From IMG/VR virus record IMGVR_UViG_3300043464_001162, positions 1 to 64,000 of that record: a stretch of 64,000 nucleotides of DNA, one strand, 5' to 3'. Under the pieces are notes generated by a model. It searched no databases. It had not been told where the DNA came from and was given only the letters and a program-made list of their open reading frames with translations. This DNA comes from a virus. Position 1 is the stretch's first letter. Every line of letters begins with the position of its first letter. Below are positions 45,739 to 55,812 of this stretch, piece after piece. The position numbers were made by a program, and so were the translations under genes.

Positions 45739-47146
45739 TGATAAAACATATATAGAGAACCCCCTATATGTAAAAGTAAGAGATGAATTAAATACGGTTG
45801 GTACGGGTATGTGTTTGGCAAAATGGACACAAGTAACCCTACAATTACAAAGTGGTCATAATCACTCATGTCACCATCCAAAAACCCATAAAATTTCAGA
45901 AGTCGAAATAGCTAGAAATCCATCTGCACTTCACAACACTAGATTTAAGAAATTAAAAAGAAAAGAGATGTTGAGTGGTGCAAGACCTAGTGAGTGTGAT
46001 TATTGTTGGAATGTAGAGGATAACTCCGATAGATTTAGTGATAGAGTTTTTAAATCAGGAGAAAGTTGGTCATACCCATTCAAAGAAGAAATTTTTAATT
46101 CAGATTGGAGAGAAGACTACAACCCAAAATATGTGGAAGTTTCTTTCTCAAATGCATGTAATTTTAAATGTTCATATTGTGGCCCTGCATATAGTTCTAA
46201 ATGGGTAGAAGAGGTTGAAGAATTTGGCCACTACCCAACAACTGATAGATTTAATTCAAATGAATGGCTTAAAATAGAAGATAAATTTCCAATTCCACAT
46301 AAAGATGCAAATCCATATGTAGAAGCATTTTGGAAATGGTGGCCAGAACTATATAGAGATTTACATACATTTAGAATAACTGGAGGAGAACCATTATTGT
46401 CAAAAGATACTTGGGGTGTATTGGATTTTATTATAAATGAACCAAATCCAAACACAGAGCTAAAATTAGCAATAAATTCTAATTTAGGAATACCTGATAG
46501 TTTGGTTGATAAATTTATTGAAAAAATAAAAAAAATCGAAGATGGTGGTAAAGTAAAAGAAATCGTAATTTTCACATCAGTAGATACTTGGGGAGAACAG
46601 GCAGAATATATTAGAACTGGATTAGAATTTAATAGATGGTGGAATAATATAAATAAAATAATGACGAAATGTCCAAGAGTTATTATTACATTTATGTCAA
46701 CTTATAATGCATTGAGTATTTTTAATTATGAGAAATTAATTCATAATGTTTATAAATTAAAAGACGAATATGCATCAACCGATAGATATTGGTCATCTGC
46801 AGTATTCTTAGACTCATCGTATCTTAGATACCCATTCCATCAAGCAGTGCAAGTTTTACCAATGGATTTTTCTAAATACATTTTAGACCAAGCAAAATTG
46901 ATTACATATTATGCAGCACCTAATTTTAGTCACGAACATATTGGGTATAGTGATGTAGAAGTTCAGAAAGTAAAAAGAATTTATGATTGGATGAATGCAC
47001 CACAAGATGCTGAAACACAAATGAAAAATAGATATAATTTTTATCAATACTTTTCAAATCACGATATTAGAAGAGGAACTAATTTTCTAAAAACATTTCC
47101 TGAATTAGAAGAATTTTACAACTTCTGTAAAACAATACAATTATGA
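45731..47146 (+). CDS. Radical SAM protein, twitch-type, in glycan cassette
   Basis: The 471-residue protein has CxxxCxxC at C143, C147 and C150 (ACNFKCSYCGP) and the TGGEPLL motif. Before the core are C28, the HNHSCHHP segment and C-x-x-C (ECDYCW), which may hold an extra cluster (twitch-type annotation). It probably performs radical chemistry on a sugar or peptide; similar proteins occur in other marine phages. It sits between the GT7 pair and the stand-alone LamG-like protein. Confidence 0.85.
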   Translation: MSDDKTYIENPLYVKVRDELNTVGTGMCLAKWTQVTLQLQSGHNHSCHHPKTHKISEVEIARNPSALHNTRFKKLKRKEMLSGARPSECDYCWNVEDNSDRFSDRVFKSGESWSYPFKEEIFNSDWREDYNPKYVEVSFSNACNFKCSYCGPAYSSKWVEEVEEFGHYPTTDRFNSNEWLKIEDKFPIPHKDANPYVEAFWKWWPELYRDLHTFRITGGEPLLSKDTWGVLDFIINEPNPNTELKLAINSNLGIPDSLVDKFIEKIKKIEDGGKVKEIVIFTSVDTWGEQAEYIRTGLEFNRWWNNINKIMTKCPRVIITFMSTYNALSIFNYEKLIHNVYKLKDEYASTDRYWSSAVFLDSSYLRYPFHQAVQVLPMDFSKYILDQAKLITYYAAPNFSHEHIGYSDVEVQKVKRIYDWMNAPQDAETQMKNRYNFYQYFSNHDIRRGTNFLKTFPELEEFYNFCKTIQL

Positions 47147-47895
47147 GTTTAAGAATAAATAAAGATAATATAGTTTTTGTATTACCTGAAAGTAGATATG
47201 CGGTATCAAGTAGAATTGATACTTGGATGGATGAGGACTTTACACTACATGTAACTGCAAAAATATTCGAAGAAGTATTAACGGAAAGAGAAACATTTAT
47301 AATTTCTAGAAATGGAATGCATTCGGGAATCTCCGCATTCAAAGATTCGTATGGTAATTGTAATATAGTATTTACATATTGGTTCAAAAAACCAGATGGT
47401 TCTGCAATTCCAAAACAAGTTATTTATTTATTAAAAAAAGACCAGTTAAATGATTTTAATGAATATACTATGATTTGTGACCATAATGATGAAAAAACAA
47501 TTACATGTTATGTTAATGGATTTGAGATTGGAAAAATTGAATATGAAAAAGACATTAAAGAATCATATAAAAATTGTTTTTATTGGTTTGCATGTGGTAG
47601 TATGATAGGGCCCGAAGAACATAATGCAATTGGTGATTTTGAATATAAACTATCTTTTGTTTTAAATAAAAAATTAGACATAGTTGATACACAGGATATA
47701 ATCGATACTTACTATGACAAATATAGTCATATTATATTTGAAAATAATTTAAGAAAATTAAATTATGACCATCCACTTAGAGATAATTTTGCATTCTTAT
47801 GTGATTTTCAAAATCATAATAGATATAAAATATGGGATATAAGTTTTAGTGGAAATTATCCACAATTTTATATAGATAAAAATATTTATTTTTAA
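47143..47895 (+). CDS. Stand-alone LamG/concanavalin-like protein
   Basis: The 250-residue protein is beta-sandwich-like: FTLHVTAKIFEEVL, YTMICDHNDEKTITCYVNGF with GKIEYEKDI, and FEYKLSFVLNKKL. This follows the pattern of the LamG-like domain embedded in the GT7 genes 2 kb upstream. It has no catalytic motif or signal peptide. It may bind a glycan for the enzymes or be a surface decoration. The start overlaps the radical SAM gene by four bases. Confidence 0.65.
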   Translation: MSLRINKDNIVFVLPESRYAVSSRIDTWMDEDFTLHVTAKIFEEVLTERETFIISRNGMHSGISAFKDSYGNCNIVFTYWFKKPDGSAIPKQVIYLLKKDQLNDFNEYTMICDHNDEKTITCYVNGFEIGKIEYEKDIKESYKNCFYWFACGSMIGPEEHNAIGDFEYKLSFVLNKKLDIVDTQDIIDTYYDKYSHIIFENNLRKLNYDHPLRDNFAFLCDFQNHNRYKIWDISFSGNYPQFYIDKNIYF

Positions 47896-47905
47896 AAGTA
47901 AATTT

Positions 47906-48877
47906 ATGAAAATACTAATTACGGGTGGTGCTGGTTATTTAGGTTCGGTTATAACAAAAAGAATGTTAGACGAAGGACATGAAGTTATTGTTTTGGATAA
48001 GTTAATATTTAACCAAACATCTTTATTGGGATACACATACACTTCTAAGTTTCGATTTATCTATGGTGATGTTAGAAATGAATCACTATTAGAAAAATTA
48101 TGTAATGAAGTTGATGTAATAATTCCATTGGCTGCAATAGTAGGATTCCCTGCATGTTCTGCAGACCCAAAATTAGCAAAAGAAATTAATTTTCAACAAA
48201 TAGTAAACATAGTTAAATTTACAAACGGAAAAGGTAAAAAGATTTTATATCCAAATACAAATAGTGGATATGGTTTAGGTTTAGGACAAACGGAATGTAC
48301 CGAAGAATCTCCACTTACACCAATATCAGTTTATGGCCAAACCAAATGTGACGCTGAAAACTTTTTAAGAACCTCTACCGATGCAATTATTTTCAGATTA
48401 GCTACGGTATTTGGAGTATCTACAAGAATGAGGACGGATTTATTGGTAAATGACTTTGTTTATAAAGCAATAACGGACAAATATATCGTTGTATTTGAAA
48501 AGACTTTTAAAAGAAACTTTATACACATTAGAGATGTTGCATCTGTATTTTGTTTTATGTTAGAAAGATACGACAAATATAAAGGAGAAATTTTTAATAT
48601 AGGATTGAGTGATGCAAATCTTTCAAAACAAGAGTTATTAGAAAAAATACAAACTCATGTAAAAGATTTTGCAGTTTCTTATAACGATTATTACGAAGAC
48701 CCAGATAAAAGAGATTATGTAGTATCAAACGAAAAAGTAGAGTCAACAGGATGGAGACCACATATGGATTTAGACAAAGGTATTAAAGAACTTATAATGG
48801 CATATCAAATGATTGTACCTAAAATGGGTGCAGAATTTAGAAATGGTTTCCCGTTGGGTTACGCAAATCAAACATAA
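47906..48877 (+). CDS. NAD-dependent sugar epimerase/dehydratase (SDR) 1
   Basis: The 323-residue protein has the extended SDR signature: NAD loop ITGGAGYLGS, the catalytic YGQTK (Y-x-x-x-K), and RNFIHIRDVASVF. It should act on a nucleotide sugar; the exact reaction (4-epimerase, 4,6-dehydratase or reductase) is open. Of the three SDRs in the cassette, only this one keeps the tyrosine. It is followed at one-base distance by the RmlC-like gene. Confidence 0.85.
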   Translation: MKILITGGAGYLGSVITKRMLDEGHEVIVLDKLIFNQTSLLGYTYTSKFRFIYGDVRNESLLEKLCNEVDVIIPLAAIVGFPACSADPKLAKEINFQQIVNIVKFTNGKGKKILYPNTNSGYGLGLGQTECTEESPLTPISVYGQTKCDAENFLRTSTDAIIFRLATVFGVSTRMRTDLLVNDFVYKAITDKYIVVFEKTFKRNFIHIRDVASVFCFMLERYDKYKGEIFNIGLSDANLSKQELLEKIQTHVKDFAVSYNDYYEDPDKRDYVVSNEKVESTGWRPHMDLDKGIKELIMAYQMIVPKMGAEFRNGFPLGYANQT

Positions 48878-48878
48878 T

Positions 48879-49424
48879 ATGAGTAATAAATGGGATGAGT
48901 TTCAAATTACTCCATCGAAAAAATTTGGTTATGAAGTACCAACATATACTCCATCAATTTATAGAGAATATAGAGGTGAAATATTTACAACCTTTCATTC
49001 GGAAGAACATCCTGTAATGACACAAATCCACTACGATAAAAGTGAGATTAGTATTCATGGTAGATTCTCAAAATCATACAAAGGTGTGTTAAGAGGATTA
49101 CATTGGGATAGTAAAACGTGGAAGTTAGTTCAAGCTGCAGTTGGTGACATTTATTTAGTCGTTTTAGATATGAGATTAAACTCACCAACATCAGGAGAGT
49201 GGGAAAGTTTTATTTTATCTGAAAGAAATAGAAATCAAGTATTAGTTCCACCAGGATTTGCAAATGGACACTACGCATTGACTGATTGTATGTTTCATTA
49301 TAACTTATTTTATAAAGATGGTTATGTGGATGCAGACGAGCAGGGTGTAGTCAAATGGAACGACCCGGAATATCAAATGGAATGGCCAACAAATAATCCA
49401 ATATTACAAAAAAGAGACAAATGA
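48879..49424 (+). CDS. dTDP-4-dehydrorhamnose 3,5-epimerase-like protein
   Basis: The start was taken at the ATG one base after the SDR stop; an upstream in-frame ATG at 48813 lies inside the SDR gene and adds a non-family segment. The 181-residue protein has GVLRGLHWD, then LVVLDMRLNSPTSGEWESF and VPPGFANGHYAL, the signature of the RmlC cupin. RmlC epimerises C3 and C5 of 4-keto sugars. No RmlA, RmlB or RmlD was found nearby, so the substrate may come from the host or outside the window. Confidence 0.85.
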   Translation: MSNKWDEFQITPSKKFGYEVPTYTPSIYREYRGEIFTTFHSEEHPVMTQIHYDKSEISIHGRFSKSYKGVLRGLHWDSKTWKLVQAAVGDIYLVVLDMRLNSPTSGEWESFILSERNRNQVLVPPGFANGHYALTDCMFHYNLFYKDGYVDADEQGVVKWNDPEYQMEWPTNNPILQKRDK

Positions 49425-50059
49425 TAAAAAATTTAGAACAATATCCAATAGTAAGAACGGAAAACAAAATTGGATGGACACCGGAAAAACTTATTAGATT
49501 TGAAAATAGAATAGTTGAACATTGGGAAGCTGGTAAAATAAGAGGCCCTATTCATTTATCAAACGGAAACGAAGAACAACTAATTGAAATATTCAAAAGA
49601 GTATCAGAAAACGATTGGGTATTTTCAACATGGCGTTCACATTATCATTGGTTATTAAAGGGTATTTCGTCCGATTATGCAGAGTCACTTATATTGGATG
49701 GTAAATCTATCACCTTATGTGATATAGATGATAAATTCTACTCATCTGCAATTGTGGGAGGTACTCTATCCATTGCATTAGGTGTTGCAATAGGAATTAA
49801 ACAAAAAGGTGGGGATGAAAAAGTGTTTGTATTCATTGGTGATATGTCATTTGAAAGTGGCATATTCTACGAAGTTCACAAATATGCAAGAAATTTTGAC
49901 TTACCAATTGTATTTGTAGTTGAAGATAATGCAGTATCAACTTATACACCAACAGAAGCAACTTGGAATAAAAAAAGAGAAATTCCATCCGATGTAATCC
50001 ATTACACTTATAAATCAAAGTATCCACATTACGGAAGTGGTAAGTGGGTAGTATTTTAG
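49421..50059 (+). CDS. TPP enzyme PP subunit (E1-alpha-like)
   Basis: The 212-residue protein carries a thiamine-diphosphate motif: GDMSFESG, then about 25 residues to EDN, in FIGDMSFESGIFYEVHKYAR. It also has STWRSHYHWLLKG, like the E1-alpha substrate loop. The canonical GDG is GDM here. It is shorter than E1-alpha (about 330) and matches a single cofactor-binding domain. A PYR-type partner (E1-beta-like) is encoded at 58968, so the two may assemble. It lies between RmlC and a radical SAM gene, pointing to sugar modification. Confidence 0.7.
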   Translation: MIKNLEQYPIVRTENKIGWTPEKLIRFENRIVEHWEAGKIRGPIHLSNGNEEQLIEIFKRVSENDWVFSTWRSHYHWLLKGISSDYAESLILDGKSITLCDIDDKFYSSAIVGGTLSIALGVAIGIKQKGGDEKVFVFIGDMSFESGIFYEVHKYARNFDLPIVFVVEDNAVSTYTPTEATWNKKREIPSDVIHYTYKSKYPHYGSGKWVVF

Positions 50060-50060
50060 T

Positions 50061-51266
50061 ATGTTATATAATCCAACAAAAGATAATTTTGACAGATTTA
50101 TATCTGATTGGGATATAGAAACCGAGTATGTTTTATTTGGTGCAAGTAAAGAGTGCGTCCAATTCATTAGAAGTTTAGACTTACTAATGGGTGATAAAAA
50201 ATTAAAAATTAAATATATTGTAGACCATAATATAAAGGATACTACAACATTGGATAGTATAAATGAAATTAGTAAATTTTTCAGACAATCAAAAGATATT
50301 AAAACCAATAGAACGGATTTAAAATTAATTCATATTGATGACTTTGATGTAACTAAAAATGAACAAGTTATTATAACAACCGATGTTTATAGACAATTTT
50401 ATAAAGAGTATTTAGAAAAACATAATATTCAATATACTTGGTATAAAAATATAGCATCTATCTGGCCACTCAAATATGAAAACAAAGTTCACATATTTCA
50501 AACGGATGTATTGGTTACGGAAAAATGTACATTAGCATGTTCTCATTGTAATATGTTTATGCCACATTTTGTTTCACCAAACCATAGAGATTTAGAAATA
50601 ATAAAATCCGACATTGATTTATTTTTTAACAAAGTAGATTATGTTAGTGTATTTCATTTAGTAGGTGGTGAACCATTTTTATATCCACACATAGAAGATG
50701 TTATTCGTTATGTTCTTACAAATTATATAAGTAAAATTGACAAATTAATAATCACAACAAATGGTACAATAAAACCAAAACAAAGTATATTAGACTTATT
50801 AAAAAGTAATGATATTATTTTAAGTATTAGTGACTATACCGATAAATTAGAAAATATAAAATCAAAAGTTTCAAAAGTATTGGAAACTTATAAAACCGAA
50901 AATATAAATCATTATGTTCGAACTGAAATTGAATGGTATGATTTTGGTGATTTAAGAATTAAAAAGAATTTAGAAACGGATACGTTAATTAAGCACTTTG
51001 ATAGTTGTACGGCACCATTCAGAGGTTTGAACGATGGTAAGTTTTATTATTGTCATTTAAATACATCAGCGGTATTAACAAAATTATTTCCATTAAATGA
51101 TAATGATTATGTTGGTTTAAAAGATGTATCAAAAGAAGATTTAATTAAATTTGACTTAGGTTATACCGATTTAGGATATATTACATTTTGTGATAATTGT
51201 AATGGATGTAATACTGGAATAAAAGTACCAGTAAGTTATGAAAAACAAGGTTTAAGAGATTTATGA
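50061..51266 (+). CDS. Radical SAM protein with N-terminal Rossmann-like and C-terminal Cys domains
   Basis: Residues 1-135 look like a nucleotide-binding fold (VLFGASKECVQFIRSL). The radical SAM core starts with CTLACSHC (C156, C160, C163) and has HLVGGEPFLY. C-terminal cysteines (SCTAPFRGLNDGKFYYCHL, FCDNCNGCN) suggest an auxiliary 4Fe-4S cluster. It is co-transcribed with the TPP subunit and a HAD protein. The substrate is unknown, probably a sugar nucleotide. Confidence 0.8.
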   Translation: MLYNPTKDNFDRFISDWDIETEYVLFGASKECVQFIRSLDLLMGDKKLKIKYIVDHNIKDTTTLDSINEISKFFRQSKDIKTNRTDLKLIHIDDFDVTKNEQVIITTDVYRQFYKEYLEKHNIQYTWYKNIASIWPLKYENKVHIFQTDVLVTEKCTLACSHCNMFMPHFVSPNHRDLEIIKSDIDLFFNKVDYVSVFHLVGGEPFLYPHIEDVIRYVLTNYISKIDKLIITTNGTIKPKQSILDLLKSNDIILSISDYTDKLENIKSKVSKVLETYKTENINHYVRTEIEWYDFGDLRIKKNLETDTLIKHFDSCTAPFRGLNDGKFYYCHLNTSAVLTKLFPLNDNDYVGLKDVSKEDLIKFDLGYTDLGYITFCDNCNGCNTGIKVPVSYEKQGLRDL

Positions 51267-51700
51267 AAGTAATAATTGATATAGATAATACATTGTCAAT
51301 CGCCACCGATAGATTTAAATTATCTGAAAAAGAAAACGGAAAAACCGATTGGGATTTTGTCCATGCACCTGAAAATCTTATAAAAGACAAACCAAATTTA
51401 CCAATGATTGAATTGGCAAAAAATTATAAAGAAAATGGTTTTGAAGTTATCATACTAACAGGCAGACCAGAATCTACAAGAAAGGTAACAAAAGAGTGGT
51501 TACAAAAATACAATATACCATACGATAAATTATATATGAGAAGTTGGGAAGATAATTTTTTAAAAGCACCTGTTTTTAAAAGAAAAATATATGAAAATGA
51601 AATAAAAGAAAATGTATTTTGTGCATATGATGATGACCAACGAATAATAGATGTTTGGGTTGATTTAGGAATAACCAGTTTTAAAGTTTTTGTGATATAA
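51263..51700 (+). CDS. HAD-family phosphatase (PNK-phosphatase-like)
   Basis: The 145-residue protein has DIDNT (D6, D8, T10), ILTGRPESTRKVTKEWL, and C-terminal YDDDQRIIDVW, so all four HAD motifs are present in a small, capless form like the 3'-phosphatase half of polynucleotide kinase. It removes phosphate from a small molecule or nucleic acid end. In this setting sugar phosphate is plausible. It overlaps the flanking genes by four and one bases. Confidence 0.85.
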   Translation: MKVIIDIDNTLSIATDRFKLSEKENGKTDWDFVHAPENLIKDKPNLPMIELAKNYKENGFEVIILTGRPESTRKVTKEWLQKYNIPYDKLYMRSWEDNFLKAPVFKRKIYENEIKENVFCAYDDDQRIIDVWVDLGITSFKVFVI

Positions 51701-52692
51701 TGAAATCAATAGACCATTATACTAAATTATTATTAAAAGATAAAGCTTTACAAAACCCAAACTCATTTGAAGAATTGGGTTATATTTTTTTTGGGCCACT
51801 ACTATTCAATTTTTTTATTTGGTTAAAATTCGAAGTAAAAGGAAGTGACCTCATATTGTTTAATTCTAGAGAAGGGTATTTTTTAAAAGATATTTATGAA
51901 TTATTCAAAATAAAATATAACTTACCAACGGGAGTATATTTTAAAACATCTAGAAAGATATCGTCTATTGCATCACTTTTTACCAATGAAGATATTTACA
52001 AAACATTTGACTCACATAGATATTCAGGAATTTTATCAAATTTAATGAAAGATAGATTCGGAATAGAATGTGATAAAAATGATAATATAGATACTAAAAC
52101 AGAAATTCCAAATATAGATGAATATGTTGAATCGATTTTAAATAATGCAAAAAGAGTTAGAAATGACTACGGTAAGTATATAAATAATACAATAGTAAAT
52201 CATAATAATATAGTAATGATTGATAGTGGATATCAGGGTACAACACAATATAATTTACAAAAAGCCTTTGGTCTATATGTAAGTGGTAGATATATAAATT
52301 ACAAAGGAAATGAAAATTTATTAGATGTAGTTGGGTTATATGATTTTAATAAAACCAATTTTCAAAAAAACATAATATTCTTTGAATCCATTTTTACCGA
52401 TAAAGTTGGTTCATATATTGATATTGTAGATGGTAATTTTATAAACGAAAAAATAGATGAAGATAATCACCATTTTGAAGAAAAGATAAAAATTATAAAT
52501 GGTATAAAATTATTTATAAATGATATGTTTGTTGTTAATTTTGATGAAACATCCGTATCATACGAATACTCCGATTATCTTTTTGATTTAATGTGTAAAG
52601 ATGGTTTTATTAAAAATGAAAAGTTATTTGATATTTTTTTTCACGATAATTATTATGTAAGAGATAGTGTCAAAAAAATAGTAAGACAATAA
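51700..52692 (+). CDS. HAD-like protein of polysaccharide loci
   Basis: The 330-residue protein contains SREGYFLKDIYELF (like the SRDGY-L motif), VYFKTSRKIS and IVMIDSGYQGTTQYNLQ. This trio occurs in HAD-related proteins encoded in capsule and O-antigen clusters. The classic DxD at the N-terminus is not obvious, so it may be a divergent or inactive member. It starts with a one-base overlap. Its exact role is unknown. Confidence 0.6.
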   Translation: MKSIDHYTKLLLKDKALQNPNSFEELGYIFFGPLLFNFFIWLKFEVKGSDLILFNSREGYFLKDIYELFKIKYNLPTGVYFKTSRKISSIASLFTNEDIYKTFDSHRYSGILSNLMKDRFGIECDKNDNIDTKTEIPNIDEYVESILNNAKRVRNDYGKYINNTIVNHNNIVMIDSGYQGTTQYNLQKAFGLYVSGRYINYKGNENLLDVVGLYDFNKTNFQKNIIFFESIFTDKVGSYIDIVDGNFINEKIDEDNHHFEEKIKIINGIKLFINDMFVVNFDETSVSYEYSDYLFDLMCKDGFIKNEKLFDIFFHDNYYVRDSVKKIVRQ

Positions 52693-52697
52693 TTGTT

Positions 52698-54089
52698 ATG
52701 GAAAATATGCAGGGTTCTAAATTTAAGTTTATTTATACGGATTGGTTTATCCATCATGGAGAAAGAAAACCATTTGGCAATGCTATTCATCCAGTTATTA
52801 GAGAATTTATTCAGCATATTCATAAGAATAATCTTAATATAGATTATTATAAAATATTACAATATAGTGAAAACGAAAAGGGCATAAAATTTGACCATTC
52901 GGAGTTAATAAATTATATTGATAGAAATTTTCCAAAAAATATAATATCATTAAATCAAATACAAGAAGATGATTTTACATACATCTATCCTATTGAAGTA
53001 AAAGACACATTGGGTGCAATTAATAATCATAATGGATTTGAATTAAATGGTGAAAAATATAAATGGTATTTAAGAGATATAATACCAACTGAAATATTAG
53101 ATGGTTGTAGAAGTGGTAAAATAAAAATTTTAATAAGCATAATTCACGACCCATTATACGATGATTATAATATAAAACAATTCGAAACACAAATGAATCA
53201 ATTGGGAATAGATGGTTCTAATATTATAATTTTAGGTGGAAGTAATTTTCAAGAATATTATGAAAAACATCCGGAAAGTAAAATAAAAATATATAATGGC
53301 CATCTTTTTATAAAAGGATATGCGGATATGATGTTATCATTTCCAACCATTGGTAATTTGGGATATATTTGTGAATTAGTGGATGCATCCGATTTGGATG
53401 AAAATGAAATCAGACCATATAAATTTTTGTGTAATAACAAAACAATGACAAAGGAACACAGAGTATCCATGGCCTATTTTGCAATAAAATATGATTTATT
53501 GAATGAGGGCAAATTTTCCTTTATACAAAAAACAAACAAAGATGATTTAATATCACATATATCAAAAATAATTCAAAATCCAAAAGAAGAATATATACAA
53601 AAAATAGTTGATATATTACCATATGAATTAGATACACATCACCTTTCACCAAATGAAAAAACTAATTTTGGTGCAACCAATAATATGAAAGATTGGTATA
53701 CTGATACTTACATAAATTTAGTTACTGAAACTTTCTTTGGTAGAAATGTATTTTTATCTGAAAAAATATTTAAACCACTTTCAAACTTGCAACCATTTAT
53801 TGTTTTGGGAGATTATAGAACTATTCATGAATTAAAAAGATTAGGATTTAAATCATTTGAACCATTTATAGATGAAAGCTACGATTTAGAAATAGACCCA
53901 AAAGAAAGAATAAAAAAGATTGAAATTGAAATTGAAAAATTAAAAAACAAATCAATTGAAGAAATACACAATTGGTATTATTCTATAAAAGATATATTAT
54001 TATACAATCAAAAACATATGTATTCATTTAAAAACTATGAATGTTTTGAAGAGATATTTGAAAAAATAAAATTAGATTACGAAAAATAA
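52698..54089 (+). CDS. Putative glycosyltransferase, GT10-like family member 2
   Basis: The 463-residue protein has a C-terminal motif LVTETFFGRNVFLSEKIFKP, LSNLQPFIVLGDYRTIHELK, RLGFKSFEPFIDESYDLE, nearly repeated in the protein at 59643. The TE-x-n-SEK-x2-KP-x4-QPF-x3-G string resembles the GT10-type nucleotide-sugar loop. The N-terminal half shows a Rossmann-like YIYPIEVKDTLG region. It is placed between HAD and SDR genes. Confidence 0.6.
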   Translation: MENMQGSKFKFIYTDWFIHHGERKPFGNAIHPVIREFIQHIHKNNLNIDYYKILQYSENEKGIKFDHSELINYIDRNFPKNIISLNQIQEDDFTYIYPIEVKDTLGAINNHNGFELNGEKYKWYLRDIIPTEILDGCRSGKIKILISIIHDPLYDDYNIKQFETQMNQLGIDGSNIIILGGSNFQEYYEKHPESKIKIYNGHLFIKGYADMMLSFPTIGNLGYICELVDASDLDENEIRPYKFLCNNKTMTKEHRVSMAYFAIKYDLLNEGKFSFIQKTNKDDLISHISKIIQNPKEEYIQKIVDILPYELDTHHLSPNEKTNFGATNNMKDWYTDTYINLVTETFFGRNVFLSEKIFKPLSNLQPFIVLGDYRTIHELKRLGFKSFEPFIDESYDLEIDPKERIKKIEIEIEKLKNKSIEEIHNWYYSIKDILLYNQKHMYSFKNYECFEEIFEKIKLDYEK

Positions 54090-54093
54090 AACT

Positions 54094-55092
54094 ATGGAAC
54101 TCACAGGAAAAAAAATTATTGTAACCGGAGCAAACGGACTAGTTGGTCTACCGGCAGTTAAAAAATGTTTAGAAGAAGGTGCTGCAAAAGTATATGCGGT
54201 AGACTTAAGATTTAGTGAAAATTTAAACTTTCTAAAAGGTCAATACCAAGATAGATTAGAATTAGTTAAGACGGATTTAACATATCTTTCTCATTGTGAA
54301 AATTTATTTACAATGGATAAGATTGATATCGTATTACACATAGCCGGAGTAAAAGGCTCACCCGCTAGGTCATCAACACAACCTGCAGATTATTTATTCC
54401 CAATGTTAATGTTTAATACAAATATGATTAAAGCATCTTTTGATGCTAAAGTTGATTGGTTTGTTTATCTTTCATCGGTTGGAGTTTATAAGCCGGCAGA
54501 AGTAATGAACGAAGAAGATACTTGGTCACAAGAAGAAACTTGGGCATCAACTCCATCTCGTTTAGATTGGCATCCGGGTTGGACAAAAAGAATGGGAGAA
54601 CTTACTTTGGATTCTTTAAGAGTTCAGTATGGTTGGAAAAACTATACCGTTATTAGACCTTCAAACATTTATGGTATCAATGATAACTTTGCACAAGACG
54701 CAACAGTAATCAGTTCTAATATTTGGAAATTATTCAATGTAGAAGGTGATGATATGGTGTGTTGGGGCAATGGTTCATCTCGTAGAGATTTTGTATTTGG
54801 TGATGATGTTGCACAAGCTTCAATAGATGTAGTTAAAAAAGAAGTTAGTGATATTATTAATTTTGGATGTGCAGAGGCAGTGACAATTAAAGAGACAATT
54901 GAAACTATTGTTGAATGTTATACCGAAATTACTGGTAAAACTAAAAATATTGTTTGGGATGAGAGTAAAACAAATGGTGACCCAATTAGATGTTTGGGTG
55001 CAAAAAAACAAAAAGAATATGGTATTCTTCCAAAAACTACATTAAAGGAGGGTATTAAACAATCTATTAAAGAATATAAAAGTAGATTATAA
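54094..55092 (+). CDS. SDR sugar epimerase-like protein 2 (catalytic Tyr replaced)
   Basis: The 332-residue protein opens with the NAD loop IVTGANGLVGLP and has the family strands HIAGVKGSPARSS, VYLSSVGVYKPAE and RPSNIYGINDNFAQD. In the usual YxxxK the sequence reads HPGWTKRMGE: the position four before the Lys is proline, not tyrosine. This suggests an altered or lost oxidoreductase step. The length and rest of the fold are intact. It is closest to the GDP-fucose synthase type from pattern. Confidence 0.8.
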   Translation: MELTGKKIIVTGANGLVGLPAVKKCLEEGAAKVYAVDLRFSENLNFLKGQYQDRLELVKTDLTYLSHCENLFTMDKIDIVLHIAGVKGSPARSSTQPADYLFPMLMFNTNMIKASFDAKVDWFVYLSSVGVYKPAEVMNEEDTWSQEETWASTPSRLDWHPGWTKRMGELTLDSLRVQYGWKNYTVIRPSNIYGINDNFAQDATVISSNIWKLFNVEGDDMVCWGNGSSRRDFVFGDDVAQASIDVVKKEVSDIINFGCAEAVTIKETIETIVECYTEITGKTKNIVWDESKTNGDPIRCLGAKKQKEYGILPKTTLKEGIKQSIKEYKSRL

Positions 55093-55811
55093 TGAAATTA
55101 TTTACAATAGGATGTTCATTTACAGAAGGACAAGAATTGGAAAACATGAGAACGGAATGTTATGCACACCAGCTAGCAGAAAAATTAAATTTAGAATATT
55201 TTAATTTTGGAGCATGTGGTGCATCAAATGATTATATTTTTAGGAAAGTTTTTGAATTAATTAATTCAAATACATTACAAAGTGATGACATTATTATAAT
55301 TCAATGGACTCATTACAATAGAAAAGAATTACCTGTAATGTTTAATGATAAAGAATGGTATCATTATCTTCCAAATTCATTTCACGCCTATCAAGATAAA
55401 ACCATACTTAGACAAGGCAAAAATTTAAATGTTCAAAATCAATATATGAACCATGATTTGCATAACGATAGAATAGAACTTGAATCCAAAAATAAAAAAG
55501 CATTGGATGAATATATTGTTTCTTTTTTACAAGAAGAATACCAAAAAAATACTACTATAAATTATATAAATGCACTATACACTTACTTAGAACACTTTGG
55601 TTATAATCATTTACATTTTTTTGGTTGGGATAGATGTATAATTAATTCCGTTTATGATAATGGCCACTGCTTTTTAAATAAATCATTCGGTGGTTATACG
55701 GATACATTGTTAAATAATCATCCAGATAAAGAATCTCACAATAGATGGGCCCACCTATTATTTGAAAAACTAAATGAAATATACAAAAATAATTTAAAAA
55801 ATTTAATTTAA
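55092..55811 (+). CDS. SGNH/GDSL-like hydrolase 2
   Basis: The 239-residue protein starts MKLFTIGCSFTEG (nucleophile S9 in GCS), then FNFGACGASNDYI (block II) and IIIIQWTHYNRKEL in the block III position. The C-terminal HPDKESHNRWAHLLF resembles the block V D-x-x-H. It is one of three SGNH-like genes and lies next to the third. It probably removes or adds an acyl group on a glycan. Confidence 0.65.
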   Translation: MKLFTIGCSFTEGQELENMRTECYAHQLAEKLNLEYFNFGACGASNDYIFRKVFELINSNTLQSDDIIIIQWTHYNRKELPVMFNDKEWYHYLPNSFHAYQDKTILRQGKNLNVQNQYMNHDLHNDRIELESKNKKALDEYIVSFLQEEYQKNTTINYINALYTYLEHFGYNHLHFFGWDRCIINSVYDNGHCFLNKSFGGYTDTLLNNHPDKESHNRWAHLLFEKLNEIYKNNLKNLI

Positions 55812-55812
55812 A